A DNA stretch of 49,272 nt from Mycolicibacterium llatzerense (GTDB taxonomy: Bacteria > Actinomycetota > Actinomycetes > Mycobacteriales > Mycobacteriaceae). The notes beneath the pieces were generated by a model that was not told the DNA's origin, ran no database searches, and worked only from the letters and a program-made list of their open reading frames with translations. The stretch lies in NCBI RefSeq assembly GCF_000878195.1, contig NZ_JXST01000046.1, positions 1-49,272 on the forward strand. Reading direction: 5' to 3'. A program made the translations under genes and the position numbers. Below are positions 34,336 to 42,653 of the stretch, piece after piece; position 1 is the first letter of the stretch, and every line of letters starts with the position of its first letter.

Positions 34336-34611
34336 AAACCGCCGGTCGATCGCAGTGCTGATTGCGCTCAGGTACTTGTCCCTGGGGATCGGGACTGACA
34401 CCGCGACGAACACCGCTCGGCCGGCACAGATCAGGTCCGCCGCCACGTACGACGGTGGCGCGAGCCTGACGGGACGGCGGAAACACGCGTCGAAATTCGC
34501 CGTGTGGTCAGGCTCGGTGAAGGTCGAGGACGTTGAGTCTGAACTGAGGTCGCAAAAGTTCGATTGAGCAGGTGCGCAGGTGCGCAGGTTCGCGGCCGCC
34601 GCTGACGCGCT

Positions 34612-36138
34612 TCAGTTGACGCAGGGGATTCCGCCGTTGGCCCGCACGGGCGGGCCGGATTCGGGCGTCGGCAACGTGGTGTCGTAGTTGGACGACTTGG
34701 CCGCGGCCATGGAGACGCTGTCCAGGGTGTCGGGTACCTGGTAGCCCGGACCCAGCGTGACGTGGATGCGGCCCGCGGGCACCGACGGGTCGGCACGGAC
34801 CGCGTCGATGCCGAGCAGTTCGGCCAGGTGCTTGGCCTCGGCGTCGGCTCCGGTGCCGAAGTCGACGGCCGTCGAGCTCAGCTCGCCGTCCTGCGAGCTC
34901 CTGGTCTGGCCCATGGAGTATTCGAGATCGCCCAGGATCTCCGACATCTGCCGGCCCAGGCCCATCACGTCGGAACCGTTGATGACGTCGATGATCGCGG
35001 TCTTCGCGTTCTTCGACGTGGTGCCCGTGCTGTCCGAGGCCTTGTCCAGCGTGGACGGCTCGGTCGACGTGGTCGGCGTCGACGTCGTCGCTCCCGGCGG
35101 CGGCTTGAGGCCGAAAGCCTTGGCGACCTCGGTCTTGACGGCCATCGGGTCGACGATGTTGACGTCCTGGCCGTCGATGTTGTCGTAACGCACGACGGGC
35201 AGCGTCCGGTACTGGACGTTCGCGCCGCCGGCGATCTCGCCCATGCGCTTGAACTGCTCCTGGCCCCAACCGGCCGACAGCACGACGTCCTTCTGTGCCA
35301 CGCCGATCAACTGGTTCAGCTTGCCGAGGTCGCTGAACGATCCGTCCTGCTGCAGCTGGTGCATCACCGAGATCAGGAACGCCTGCTGGCGGTGGGTCCG
35401 GTCCAGATCGCCGTTGTCGAGGCCGTGCCGCTGCCGGACGAAGGCGACGACCTGCGAGGCGTCGAGGGTCTGCCGGCCGGCCGGGAAATCGGCGCCGGAG
35501 TAGTCGTCGTACACCGGGTGGTTCAGGCAGATCTCGACGCCGCCGAGGCTCTCGGCGATGTCGTAGAAGCCGGCGAGGTTCACCTCGGCGAAGTAGTCGA
35601 TGGGCGCACCGGTCAGGTTGCGGACCGCGGCCAGTGTCGCGGCGCGGCCGGCCTCGCGGCTCTTGCGCTCCAGCTCGGCCTGGTCGGTGACGCCCTTGTC
35701 CATCAGGTGCTGCATGGCGTTGGCCTTGGTCAGGCCGTACGCCTCTTTGATCTTGATGTGGTCGTACCCGGGGATGCCGGTGACCCGCACGTAGTCGTCA
35801 CGCGGAATCGAGAACGCGACCACGTGGTTGTCGGCGGTGATGTGCGCCAGGATCAGCGTGTTGGTGTTGTAGCCGCCGTTATCGGAATCGCCGGCGTGCA
35901 GCTTGTCGAGCAGTGCCTGCGGCAGGTCGTTGCCCTGCTGGTCTTTGCGGGAGTCCAGGCCGATCAGCAGGATGTTCATCGCCCCGCCGGTGGACTTCGG
36001 CGCGTCCGCTCCGAGTGCGTCGCTGACCGTGATGCCGTGCAGCGCGCCGCGCACCGTCCACCAACCCAGACCGGTCGCCGCCACGGCCACGACCGTCACC
36101 AGCGCGAGCGCTACGCGGCCGACGGTGTCCCAGCCCAC
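34612..36138 (-). CDS. LytR-CpsA-Psr (LCP) family protein with LytR_C domain
   Basis: At least 508 residues from the GTG at 36138. TM helix (about 7-28), LCP catalytic domain (about 50-260): MNILLIGLDSR, NTNTLILAHI, FSIPRDDYV with the pyrophosphate-binding Arg/Asp, IDYFAEVNLAGFYDIAESLG and FVRQRHGLDNGDLDRTHRQQ. Thr/Ser linker, then LytR_C (about 375-470). LCP enzymes ligate arabinogalactan to peptidoglycan. The frame stays open upstream to about 36355 and encodes an Arg-rich, cytoplasm-like sequence (RSHLSTPDFQRSDSARHRL) with no standard start codon; the true N-terminus may lie there. Confidence 0.88.
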   Translation of the reverse strand: MGWDTVGRVALALVTVVAVAATGLGWWTVRGALHGITVSDALGADAPKSTGGAMNILLIGLDSRKDQQGNDLPQALLDKLHAGDSDNGGYNTNTLILAHITADNHVVAFSIPRDDYVRVTGIPGYDHIKIKEAYGLTKANAMQHLMDKGVTDQAELERKSREAGRAATLAAVRNLTGAPIDYFAEVNLAGFYDIAESLGGVEICLNHPVYDDYSGADFPAGRQTLDASQVVAFVRQRHGLDNGDLDRTHRQQAFLISVMHQLQQDGSFSDLGKLNQLIGVAQKDVVLSAGWGQEQFKRMGEIAGGANVQYRTLPVVRYDNIDGQDVNIVDPMAVKTEVAKAFGLKPPPGATTSTPTTSTEPSTLDKASDSTGTTSKNAKTAIIDVINGSDVMGLGRQMSEILGDLEYSMGQTRSSQDGELSSTAVDFGTGADAEAKHLAELLGIDAVRADPSVPAGRIHVTLGPGYQVPDTLDSVSMAAAKSSNYDTTLPTPESGPPVRANGGIPCVN

Positions 36139-36433
36139 GCGGGCGCTGAGCAGGCTTTGCAGCCGGCTCCGGCGGTGCCGGGCTGGAAGACGGTGGCGGG
36201 CGGAATCGCTGCGCTGGAAATCGGGGGTGCTCAGATGCGACCTCGAGGGGATGCGGTCATGGCGTTCATCTCGGCGGGCCTCGCGGGTACGTGTGGGCCG
36301 CCGGTCGGATCCGGCGGTCGGAAGTTCGGTAGCACCGCGGCCCGCGTGGATGCGTGTTCAGTGACCGGACGGCAGCACCACCGATTTTAGGGCAACGCCC
36401 CTGACTCAGCGAATCCTCAGAGAACGCCGGTGA

Positions 36434-36856
36434 TCAGCCGCATTCGCCCTTGGATGCGCTGGTCGCGGCCATGATCACGCCCGCCTGTTGGGCTGCTGTG
36501 AGCTCGACCCAGGGGGTGTTGAAGTTACCGGGATCACGTGTTTCCGGCCTTTGCAGGATGCTCAGGTACGGCTCGACCAGCGTCGTCGGGTCGGCTCGCT
36601 GGCCGTCCATCCACAGTTTCGCGGCGTGGCAGGCCTGGCCGAATTCGGACTCCGTGGCCGCCGACGGGACGTCGACGGCGGTCGTCACACCGCCAGGGGA
36701 GACGGCGACCCCGCCGGGGGCCGGGTGTTCGTGCGACTGCGTGGGCAGCTCGGCGGCGGGCGTCTGAGCAGTACCCGACTGCTTGTCCGGACCGCAGCCC
36801 GTGAGCACGGTCAAGGCGGTGGCGGTGAGCAGCGTTGCTCGGCTGATGGTCAGCAT
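36434..36856 (-). CDS. lpqV: Lipoprotein LpqV
   Basis: A 140-residue lipoprotein: signal MLTISRATLLTATALTV with lipobox LTGC, a Pro/Gly/His linker, and a C-terminal domain from about residue 60 (GQACHAAKLWMDGQRADPTT, LEPYLSILQR-type segment, WVELTAAQQAGVIMAATSA). Two cysteines in the mature domain may pair. Position between the patatins and the cysteine dioxygenase matches lpqV (Rv1064c). The start ATG follows a TAGATT box by exactly 7 nt with no Shine-Dalgarno, so a leaderless mRNA is likely. Function unknown. Confidence 0.88.
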   Translation of the reverse strand: MLTISRATLLTATALTVLTGCGPDKQSGTAQTPAAELPTQSHEHPAPGGVAVSPGGVTTAVDVPSAATESEFGQACHAAKLWMDGQRADPTTLVEPYLSILQRPETRDPGNFNTPWVELTAAQQAGVIMAATSASKGECG

Positions 36857-36863
36857 GAGAGCC

Positions 36864-36869
36864 AATCTA
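36864..36869 (-). promoter_or_regulatory. -10 box of a leaderless lpqV transcript
   Basis: TAGATT on the minus strand, 7 nt before the lpqV ATG. This TANNNT-N7-start layout is the established signature of leaderless mycobacterial transcripts. Confidence 0.6.
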
Positions 36870-36942
36870 GGTCGTCGCGCATTCAGGATCACCCTGACGC
36901 TAACCCTTTCCCACTCGCCGGGGGCCCGTCAGGATGGGGAAC

Positions 36943-36987
36943 ATGGCAGTGCAGAACGTGCAGAACGCGACGTGTTGTCGGGCTTGA
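36943..36987 (+). CDS. Cys-Cys leader peptide ORF upstream of the cysteine dioxygenase
   Basis: Fourteen codons, MAVQNVQNATCCRA, with tandem TGT-TGT just before the end. The ATG is 7 nt after CAGGAT, a -10-like box, and lacks a Shine-Dalgarno, so it is probably leaderless. The stop codon lies in the loop of a hairpin (36979-36992). Polycysteine leaderless sORFs that act as cysteine-responsive attenuators have been described in mycobacteria. Here the downstream gene degrades cysteine. Ribosome stalling at the Cys codons would change which hairpin forms. Confidence 0.7.
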   Translation: MAVQNVQNATCCRA

Positions 36988-37014
36988 GCCCGGCCTCATG
37001 AGGGCTGATAGCCC
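36979..37014 (+). promoter_or_regulatory. Attenuator-like competing hairpins
   Basis: CGGGC-TTGA-GCCCG (36979-36992), the palindrome CCTCATGAGG (36994-37003) and GGGCT-GAT-AGCCC (37002-37014) follow one another, the last two sharing bases. They start at the leader peptide's Cys codons and end about 30 nt before the cysteine dioxygenase start, so leader translation could choose between them. Confidence 0.55.
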
Positions 37015-37043
37015 ACCGTTCGTTTCTGCATTGGAGTTCCGTC

Positions 37044-37589
37044 ATGTCCGTCCTGACCGATTTTTCTGTATCTGGTCCTGCTCTCGTCGCGCCGACCCGA
37101 TTGCGCCTACCCGACCTGCTGCACGCCACTGACCGGTGCGCAGACGATGTGCTCAGTGGTCGATACGACCGGCTGTTGCCCGCCGATGGCCTGCCACTCG
37201 AAGAACGTTGGTACCGCCGGTTGTACGGCGACGACGAACTCGATCTCTGGTTGATCAGCTGGGTCCCCGCGCGCAGCACCGAACTGCACGACCACGGCGG
37301 ATCGCTGGGTGCGTTGACCGTGGTGTCGGGTGCGCTGGAGGAGACCCGATGGGACGGTCGCGGGCTGCGCCAACGCACGTTGGCGGCCGGTGACCAGGCG
37401 GCGTTCCCGCTGGGCTGGGTCCACGACGTGGTGCGCGCCGCCGATGAGCCGGCGACGGTATCGAATCCCACCTTGAGCGTGCACGCCTATTCGCCGCCGC
37501 TGACCGCCATGTCGTACTACGACGTCTCCGATAGCAACAAGCTGCGTCGCGTCTACACCGAACTCACCGACAAACCCGAGGGGGACTGA
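37044..37589 (+). CDS. Cysteine dioxygenase (Rv1065-like)
   Basis: A 181-residue cupin. Iron ligands His82 and His84 in STELHDHGGSLGALTVVSG and His127 in FPLGWVHDVV; His147 in SVHAYSPPL fits the cysteine-dioxygenase second-sphere His. It oxidises cysteine to cysteine sulfinate with O2. TTGGAG lies 8 nt before the ATG. The rhodanese gene follows with an ATGA-type junction (stop TGA overlaps the next ATG by 1 base). Upstream is the Cys-Cys leader, consistent with control by cysteine. Confidence 0.9.
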   Translation: MSVLTDFSVSGPALVAPTRLRLPDLLHATDRCADDVLSGRYDRLLPADGLPLEERWYRRLYGDDELDLWLISWVPARSTELHDHGGSLGALTVVSGALEETRWDGRGLRQRTLAAGDQAAFPLGWVHDVVRAADEPATVSNPTLSVHAYSPPLTAMSYYDVSDSNKLRRVYTELTDKPEGD

Positions 37590-38005
37590 TGCCCAGCAAA
37601 GTCGACGCGATGCTGGACGCCGCGCGGGAGCGGTTGGTCCGGCTGTCGGCCGCCGAAATCCCGGCCGCGCTGAATCGGGGCGCCGTGCTCGTGGACATCA
37701 GGCCGGCCGCGCAGCGCGCCGTCGAGGGCGAGTTCCCCGGCGCGCTCGTGGTTGAGCGCAACGTCCTGGAATGGCGCTGCGACCCGACCAGCGATGCCCG
37801 CCTGCCGCAGGCCACCGGCGACGACGTCGAGTGGGTCGTGCTGTGCTCGCAGGGTTACACCTCGAGCCTGGCCGCCGCGGCGCTGCAGGATCTGGGGCTC
37901 TACCGGGCCACCGACGTCATCGGCGGGTACCGGGCGCTGGTCGCCGAAGGACTGCTGGGCGGGACGGCCGCGTCGGTGCTGCTACGTGCCGGCGCTTGGG
38001 TGTAG
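37589..38005 (+). CDS. Rhodanese-like sulfurtransferase (Rv1066-like)
   Basis: A 138-residue single rhodanese domain. VLVDIRPAAQRAVEGEFPGA is the entry motif, and the active loop is CSQGYTSS with catalytic Cys86, then AAALQDLGLYRATDVIGGYR. It accepts and passes on sulfane sulfur as a persulfide. Start overlaps the dioxygenase stop, so the pair is cotranslated, linking cysteine oxidation with sulfur transfer. Confidence 0.92.
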   Translation: MPSKVDAMLDAARERLVRLSAAEIPAALNRGAVLVDIRPAAQRAVEGEFPGALVVERNVLEWRCDPTSDARLPQATGDDVEWVVLCSQGYTSSLAAAALQDLGLYRATDVIGGYRALVAEGLLGGTAASVLLRAGAWV

Positions 38006-38014
38006 CGGGGCGTC

Positions 38015-39757
38015 TCAGCTCGAGTAGCCGCGTGCCAGCAGGGGGCGCAGCTGTTCGGTCTTCTCCGGTGTCCATCCCGGCGGTTGCAGGATGGCCGCCC
38101 AGGCGTTGGCGACGTCGCGGATGAACACGTGACCGTGCCCGTCCGGCACCTCGACGGCCACCGCCATATCGGCCGAGACCTGCAGGAAGGTCACCACCGG
38201 AATCCATTCCATCCGTGGCGACACGTCGCGGCCGCGGGGTTCGCGCAACCAATCCGGCATGTGGAACAACAGATCCGGATTGAACCAGGAGATCGGATCG
38301 GACGGGTGCTGCAGATACACCACCCGTGGGTGGTGCCACGCAGTGTTCGGACGGTCCAAATCCGTTGGCTGCGAGACAAACCGGACGTACTCGCCCTTGT
38401 CGTAGATGGGCAGCTTCTCGGGGGAGCCGGCGTCGCGCCGGGCGGTCAGATCGGTCCAGATCGTATTCTGGAATGTCGGTCCCGAGAACAGGGCGCCGTC
38501 GGTTCGGGCGATCAGATTGTTGAGCGACAGGAACGGTGCCTCGCCGCCGAACGAGCCGAGACTCTCGCCGAACACCACGAGCTTGGGTCGTTTGCCTTCG
38601 GGCAGTTCACGGACCATCTCGTCAACCGCCTCGAACAGCTCTTGACCTGCCTGACGGGCGTTCTCCTTGTCCACCAGGAACGAGATCCAGCTGGGCAGGA
38701 ACGAGTACTGCATGGACACGATCGCGGTGTCGCCGTTGTACATGTACTCCAGCGCTGATGCCTCGGCCGCGTTGATCCAGCCGGTACCCGTCGTCGTCGC
38801 GACCGCGATCACCTTGCGGTTCAGCCCACCGGTGCGTTTGAGTTCGTCGGCGGCCAGCCGGGCGGTGGCGCGGATGCCTTCTGCCGAGTGCAGGCCGGCG
38901 TATGCACGAATCGGCTCAATTGCTTTGACGCCGTTGAATTTCGACAGTTCGTCGACGGTCGGTCCGCCCTTGACGAACACCCGCCCCTGATGGCCAAGGG
39001 AGTCCCAGCTGGCCAGCGACTGCGGGCCGCCGGAGCGCAGCGTGCTGGTGGGTGCCGGGTTGTCGGTGTCGTTGTTGGCGTTCTCGAAGATGTTGTTGAT
39101 CGTCGACATGGCGAAGCGGACCACGACGCCATTGAGGATCGCGATGAACAGGCTGACGACCAGGACGACGGCGACCACACCCGACACCCGCGGCGGCGCA
39201 ACACGTTCCAGCTGGCGCACCAGGAACAGCACGAGCTTGCGCACCAACTGTCCGAATTCGACGAACGCGAACAAGAAGACGACCGACAGCACTGCCGTGA
39301 GCGGGTGATCCCAGAAACCCATGCGCGGCACGCCCATCATGTCCCGGACGTCGTCCTGCCAGACGTGGAACCAGATGATCGCGAGCACCTGGCCGATGGT
39401 GCCGACCCCGATCAGGGTCAGCCAGGCCCAGCGCGGAGCCTTGGGGCTGCTGTCCTTCGACCGCATGTAGCGCACCAGCCAGACGCCGAGGACTCCGAAG
39501 CCGTAGCCGCACGCGCCGGCGGCACCGCTGACGATGCCCTGGAACAGCGGGCCGCGCGGCAACAACGACGGAGTCATCGACAGCCAGATGAACATCAGGC
39601 CCACTGCGGTGCCGAAGAACGTGTAGCGGCGAACCCACCAATCCGACGGCGGCTCTTCCAGTTTCGCCGCCAGCGACTCCTCACCCGACGGGTCGGCTAC
39701 CGCGATAGCGGAGCCGTCGTCGTCGGCAGGATCAGCGTCTTGAGCAGTGTCGGCCAC
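38015..39757 (-). CDS. Membrane-anchored alpha/beta hydrolase (Rv1069c-like)
   Basis: A 580-residue protein. Short acidic N-terminus, then about five membrane segments (within about 45-225, including FGTAVGLMFIWLSMTPSLLP and VVAVVLVVSLFIAILNGVVV), then a hydrolase domain with nucleophile elbow VVFGESLGSFGG and a C-terminal GHGHVFI segment with the likely catalytic His. This is the two-part alpha/beta-hydrolase-family architecture found in Rv1069c. Probably acts on a lipid or ester at the membrane; substrate unknown. First gene upstream is echA8, 10 bp away on the same strand, so cotranscription is likely. Confidence 0.88.
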   Translation of the reverse strand: MADTAQDADPADDDGSAIAVADPSGEESLAAKLEEPPSDWWVRRYTFFGTAVGLMFIWLSMTPSLLPRGPLFQGIVSGAAGACGYGFGVLGVWLVRYMRSKDSSPKAPRWAWLTLIGVGTIGQVLAIIWFHVWQDDVRDMMGVPRMGFWDHPLTAVLSVVFLFAFVEFGQLVRKLVLFLVRQLERVAPPRVSGVVAVVLVVSLFIAILNGVVVRFAMSTINNIFENANNDTDNPAPTSTLRSGGPQSLASWDSLGHQGRVFVKGGPTVDELSKFNGVKAIEPIRAYAGLHSAEGIRATARLAADELKRTGGLNRKVIAVATTTGTGWINAAEASALEYMYNGDTAIVSMQYSFLPSWISFLVDKENARQAGQELFEAVDEMVRELPEGKRPKLVVFGESLGSFGGEAPFLSLNNLIARTDGALFSGPTFQNTIWTDLTARRDAGSPEKLPIYDKGEYVRFVSQPTDLDRPNTAWHHPRVVYLQHPSDPISWFNPDLLFHMPDWLREPRGRDVSPRMEWIPVVTFLQVSADMAVAVEVPDGHGHVFIRDVANAWAAILQPPGWTPEKTEQLRPLLARGYSS

Positions 39758-39766
39758 CGCTCGACT

Positions 39767-40540
39767 TTACCGATGCGTGAAGTTCGGTGCGCGCTTCTCG
39801 GTGAAGGCCGCCATGCCCTCGGTCTGGTCGTCGGTGGCGAAGGCCGAGTGGAACAGCCGGCGCTCGTACAGCAGGCCCTCGGCGAGGGTGCTCTCGAAGG
39901 CACGGTTGACGGCCTCTTTGGCCATCCGCGACGCCGAAAGGGACATGCCGGCAATGGTTTTGGCGACGGCGTTGGCCTCGTCGAGCAGTGTGTCGGCGGG
40001 GACCACGCGCGACACCAGGCCGCAGCGCTCGGCCTCTTCGGCGTCCATGTTGCGGCCGGTGAGGATCAGGTCCATCGCCTTGGCCTTGCCGACGGCGCGG
40101 GTCAGGCGCTGGCTGCCGCCCATGCCGGGCAGCACGCCCAGCTTGATCTCGGGCTGGCCGAATTTGGCGGTGTCGGCGGCGATCAGCAGGTCGCACATCA
40201 TGGCCAGCTCACAACCGCCACCGAGCGCGTAGCCGGCGACGGCCGCGATGGTGGGGGTGCGGGTCGCGGCGAACTTGTTCCACAGCGCAAAAAAGTCCTG
40301 CGAGAACACGTCGGCGAACGTCAGGCTCGCCATCTCCTTGATGTCGGCGCCCGCGGCGAAGGCCTTCTCGCTGCCGGTGATGATGACGGCGCCGATGCCC
40401 GGGTCGGCGTCGAGTTCGGCTGCGGCCGTGGTGACTTCGGCCATCACCTGGCTGTTGAGCGCGTTGAGGGCCTTGGGCCGGTTCAGGGTGATGGTCGCGA
40501 CGCGGTCGTCGCGGGTGACCAGGATGGTTTCGAACGTCAT
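39767..40540 (-). CDS. echA8: Enoyl-CoA hydratase EchA8
   Basis: A 257-residue crotonase. Oxyanion segment AFAAGADIKEM (60-70), catalytic Glu111 in GGGCELAMMCD and Glu131 in GQPEIKLGVLPG, as in bacterial short-chain enoyl-CoA hydratases. It hydrates trans-2-enoyl-CoA in beta-oxidation. Order with echA9 (8 bp upstream, same strand) and the membrane hydrolase is that of Rv1069c-Rv1071c, supporting the symbol. AGGAGCC precedes the ATG. Confidence 0.94.
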   Translation of the reverse strand: MTFETILVTRDDRVATITLNRPKALNALNSQVMAEVTTAAAELDADPGIGAVIITGSEKAFAAGADIKEMASLTFADVFSQDFFALWNKFAATRTPTIAAVAGYALGGGCELAMMCDLLIAADTAKFGQPEIKLGVLPGMGGSQRLTRAVGKAKAMDLILTGRNMDAEEAERCGLVSRVVPADTLLDEANAVAKTIAGMSLSASRMAKEAVNRAFESTLAEGLLYERRLFHSAFATDDQTEGMAAFTEKRAPNFTHR

Positions 40541-40548
40541 CAGGGCTC

Positions 40549-41583
40549 CTAGAAGGTCAGGTCGGGGTCGGCGGAGACGAAGTAGGCGTCGACGTCGGCG
40601 GTGGTGCAGTCCGACAGATTAGCCGGGGACCACTGCGGGTTGCGGTCCTTGTCGACGAGCTGGGCGCGGATGCCCTCCACGAAATCGTGGGACTTGTGCG
40701 ACGCCATCGAGACCCGGAATTCCTGGGTGAGGACGTCCTCGAGGGTCGGCAGCTTGGCGGCGCGGCGCACGGCCTCCAGTGTGACGGTCAGCGCGATGGG
40801 GGACCGGGTGGCGATCAGGTCGGCTGCGGCGTTGGCCTCGGCGGCCTCATGGCCGCGCAGGTTCTCCAGAATCTCCGCGACGGTGTTCGCGGCGTAGCAC
40901 TGGTCGATCCAATGCTGTTGTGCCAGTAGCTCACTGGCCGGTGGCTCGATGGCGTACTTCGCCAGGGCCGCGTCGGGTCCATCGCTGATGACCAGGTCCC
41001 GGAAAGCGGCGAGGTCGGCCTGCGGGACGAAATGGTCGGCGAATCCCAGGGCGATGGCGTCCGCGCCGGAGAACGGGGCACCGGTGAGTGCGGCGTGCAG
41101 GCCGATCAGGCCGGGTGCCCGCGACAGCAGGTAGGTGCCGCCGACATCGGGAATGAAGCCGATGCCGACCTCGGGCATGCCGAGCTTGGTCTTCTCGGTG
41201 ACGACGCGGATGTTGCCGTGCGCGCCGACGCCGACGCCGCCGCCCATCACGATGCCGTCCATCAGTGAGACGTACGGCTTGGAGTAGCGGCCGATGTGGG
41301 CGTTGAGGAGATATTCGTCGTGCCAGAAGGTCCTGGCGTTGTCGTCGCCGGCCTTGGCGCTGTGGTAGAGCGCGATGACGTCGCCGCCCGCGCACAGGCC
41401 GCGCTCGCCGGCACCGGTCAGCAGGACCGCACGCACGCTGTCGTCGTGCTCCCACGCGGTGAGCGCATCGGCGAGGCCCGTGACCATCACATGGTTGAGC
41501 GAATTGATGGCCTTCGGACGGTTCAGCGTGACGACGCCGACGCCGTTCTCGACATTTACTAGGATATCCTCGTTTTCCGCCAC
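40549..41583 (-). CDS. echA9: Enoyl-CoA hydratase/3-hydroxyisobutyryl-CoA hydrolase-like EchA9
   Basis: A 344-residue crotonase-fold protein from the GTG (MAENEDILVNVEN). LLTGAGERGLCAGGDVIALY, then YVSLMDGIVMGGGVGVGAHG and GMPEVGIGFIPDVGGTYLLS, with a long C-terminal extension, as in 3-hydroxyisobutyryl-CoA hydrolases of valine breakdown. A longer frame upstream is noncoding. The GTG is 7 nt after TAGATT and has no Shine-Dalgarno: a leaderless start. It heads the echA9-echA8-hydrolase operon. Confidence 0.92.
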   Translation of the reverse strand: MAENEDILVNVENGVGVVTLNRPKAINSLNHVMVTGLADALTAWEHDDSVRAVLLTGAGERGLCAGGDVIALYHSAKAGDDNARTFWHDEYLLNAHIGRYSKPYVSLMDGIVMGGGVGVGAHGNIRVVTEKTKLGMPEVGIGFIPDVGGTYLLSRAPGLIGLHAALTGAPFSGADAIALGFADHFVPQADLAAFRDLVISDGPDAALAKYAIEPPASELLAQQHWIDQCYAANTVAEILENLRGHEAAEANAAADLIATRSPIALTVTLEAVRRAAKLPTLEDVLTQEFRVSMASHKSHDFVEGIRAQLVDKDRNPQWSPANLSDCTTADVDAYFVSADPDLTF

Positions 41584-41590
41584 GGTAAGC

Positions 41591-41596
41591 AATCTA
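41591..41596 (-). promoter_or_regulatory. -10 box of a leaderless echA9 transcript
   Basis: TAGATT on the minus strand, exactly 7 nt before the GTG start, the same sequence and spacing as at lpqV. Confidence 0.65.
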
Positions 41597-41744
41597 GATC
41601 GTTGCGCGTCGGCTACGTCGACCAGGTACCGTTTCACAGTAAGTTCCCAGTTTTTCCGTCTCGCCGGGAACCAACACCCGAAGTCGTACGTTGTGTGGGT
41701 GTTCGTCAGCAGACGGACCACAGCTTCAGGAGAGGAACCCGACG

Positions 41745-42587
41745 GTGCGCGAGAGCAGCAACCCGATATTTCGTTCCCTGCCCAAGTCGCAGGGCGGATA
41801 CGCGCAATTCGGTAGTGGCGCAGCCGCATATGGTGCCCAGCAGACCATGGCCCAGCCGTACACCGAGTACCCGCAGCAGCAGGCTGGTTTCGCCCGCCCG
41901 CTGACCATCGACGACGTCGTCACCAAGACCGGCATCACGCTGGCGGTGCTGACGGTCAGCGCGGTCGTTTCGTACTTCACGATCATGTCGAACCTGGCGC
42001 TGGCCGGGCCCATCGCCATGATCGGTGCCCTGGGCGGCCTGGTGATGGTCCTCATCGCCACGTTCGGCCGTAAGCAGGACAACCCGGGCATCGTGCTCAC
42101 CTACGCCGTGCTGGAGGGCATGTTCCTCGGCGCCTTCTCGTTCATCATGGCCAACTTCGCGGTGTCCGGCGCCAACGCCGGCGCCCTGATCGGCCAGGCG
42201 ATCCTCGGCACCTTCGGTGTGTTCTTCGGCATGCTCGTCGTCTACAAGACCGGCGCCATCCGCGTCACCCCGAAGTTCACCCGCATGATCGTGGCCGGCA
42301 TGTTCGGCGTCCTCGCGCTGATGCTCGGCAACATGGTCATCGGCTTCTTCAACGGCGGCGCCGGCATGGGCCTGCGCAGCGGCGGCACCATCGCGATCAT
42401 CTTCTCGCTGGTCTGCATCGCGCTGGCGGCGTTCAGCTTCCTGCTCGACTTCGACGCGGCCGACCAGATGATCCGCGCCGGTGCGCCGGAGAAGGCGGCG
42501 TGGGGCGTCGCGCTCGGCCTGACCGTCACCCTGGTCTGGCTGTACGTGGAAATCCTGCGACTGCTGAGTTACTTCAACAACGACTAG
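41745..42587 (+). CDS. Bax inhibitor-1/YccA-like membrane protein (Rv1072-like)
   Basis: A 280-residue protein starting GTG, with AGGAGAGG 8 nt upstream. A 50-residue Gln/Tyr/Pro-rich cytoplasmic N-terminus is followed by seven hydrophobic helices (for example ITLAVLTVSAVVSYFTIMSN, GIVLTYAVLEGMFLGAFSFI, TIAIIFSLVCIALAAFSFLL). DFDAADQMI between the last helices matches the conserved acidic Bax1-I motif. Relatives are pH-dependent calcium channels or protease modulators. Same neighbours as Rv1072. Followed by a UUCG terminator. Confidence 0.88.
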   Translation: MRESSNPIFRSLPKSQGGYAQFGSGAAAYGAQQTMAQPYTEYPQQQAGFARPLTIDDVVTKTGITLAVLTVSAVVSYFTIMSNLALAGPIAMIGALGGLVMVLIATFGRKQDNPGIVLTYAVLEGMFLGAFSFIMANFAVSGANAGALIGQAILGTFGVFFGMLVVYKTGAIRVTPKFTRMIVAGMFGVLALMLGNMVIGFFNGGAGMGLRSGGTIAIIFSLVCIALAAFSFLLDFDAADQMIRAGAPEKAAWGVALGLTVTLVWLYVEILRLLSYFNND

Positions 42588-42599
42588 CTCCGTTGACAG

Positions 42600-42633
42600 A
42601 GAAGGGGCGTCCGCTTCGGCGGGCGCCCCTTCT
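42600..42633. terminator. UUCG-tetraloop bidirectional terminator
   Basis: A 15-bp stem (one G-T pair) starting AGAAGGGGCG and closed by TTCG, then TCGTGTC. It lies 12 bp after the Bax1-I-like gene and 20 bp beyond the stop of convergent purT. Confidence 0.88.
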
Positions 42634-42653
42634 TCGTGTCACGGTGCTGTCGG

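Larger units (their letters stand above)
33866..34611. other. Gene-poor 746-bp region with AT-rich half and hairpins
   Basis: The first half (to about 34125) is AT-rich, likely promoter DNA. The second half contains a possible 38-codon gene (34141-34257), a perfect 15-bp hairpin at 34290-34335 and a partial repeat of it at 34359-34375. Longer open frames on both strands (to 143 codons) cross these repeats and lack domains. Confidence 0.5.

Noticed and set aside
34136..34567. 143-codon plus-strand frame
   Set aside because: Reads through two hairpin repeats and is Ser/Ala/Arg mixed with no fold; the shorter 38-codon frame in another phase has a better upstream site.
34762..36390. 542-codon plus-strand frame
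   Set aside because: Opposite the LCP gene; Val/Asp/Gly-rich composition typical of antisense of a GC-rich gene.
38888..40552. 554-codon plus-strand frame across the membrane hydrolase and echA8
   Set aside because: Spans two real minus-strand genes and their junction; no domain.
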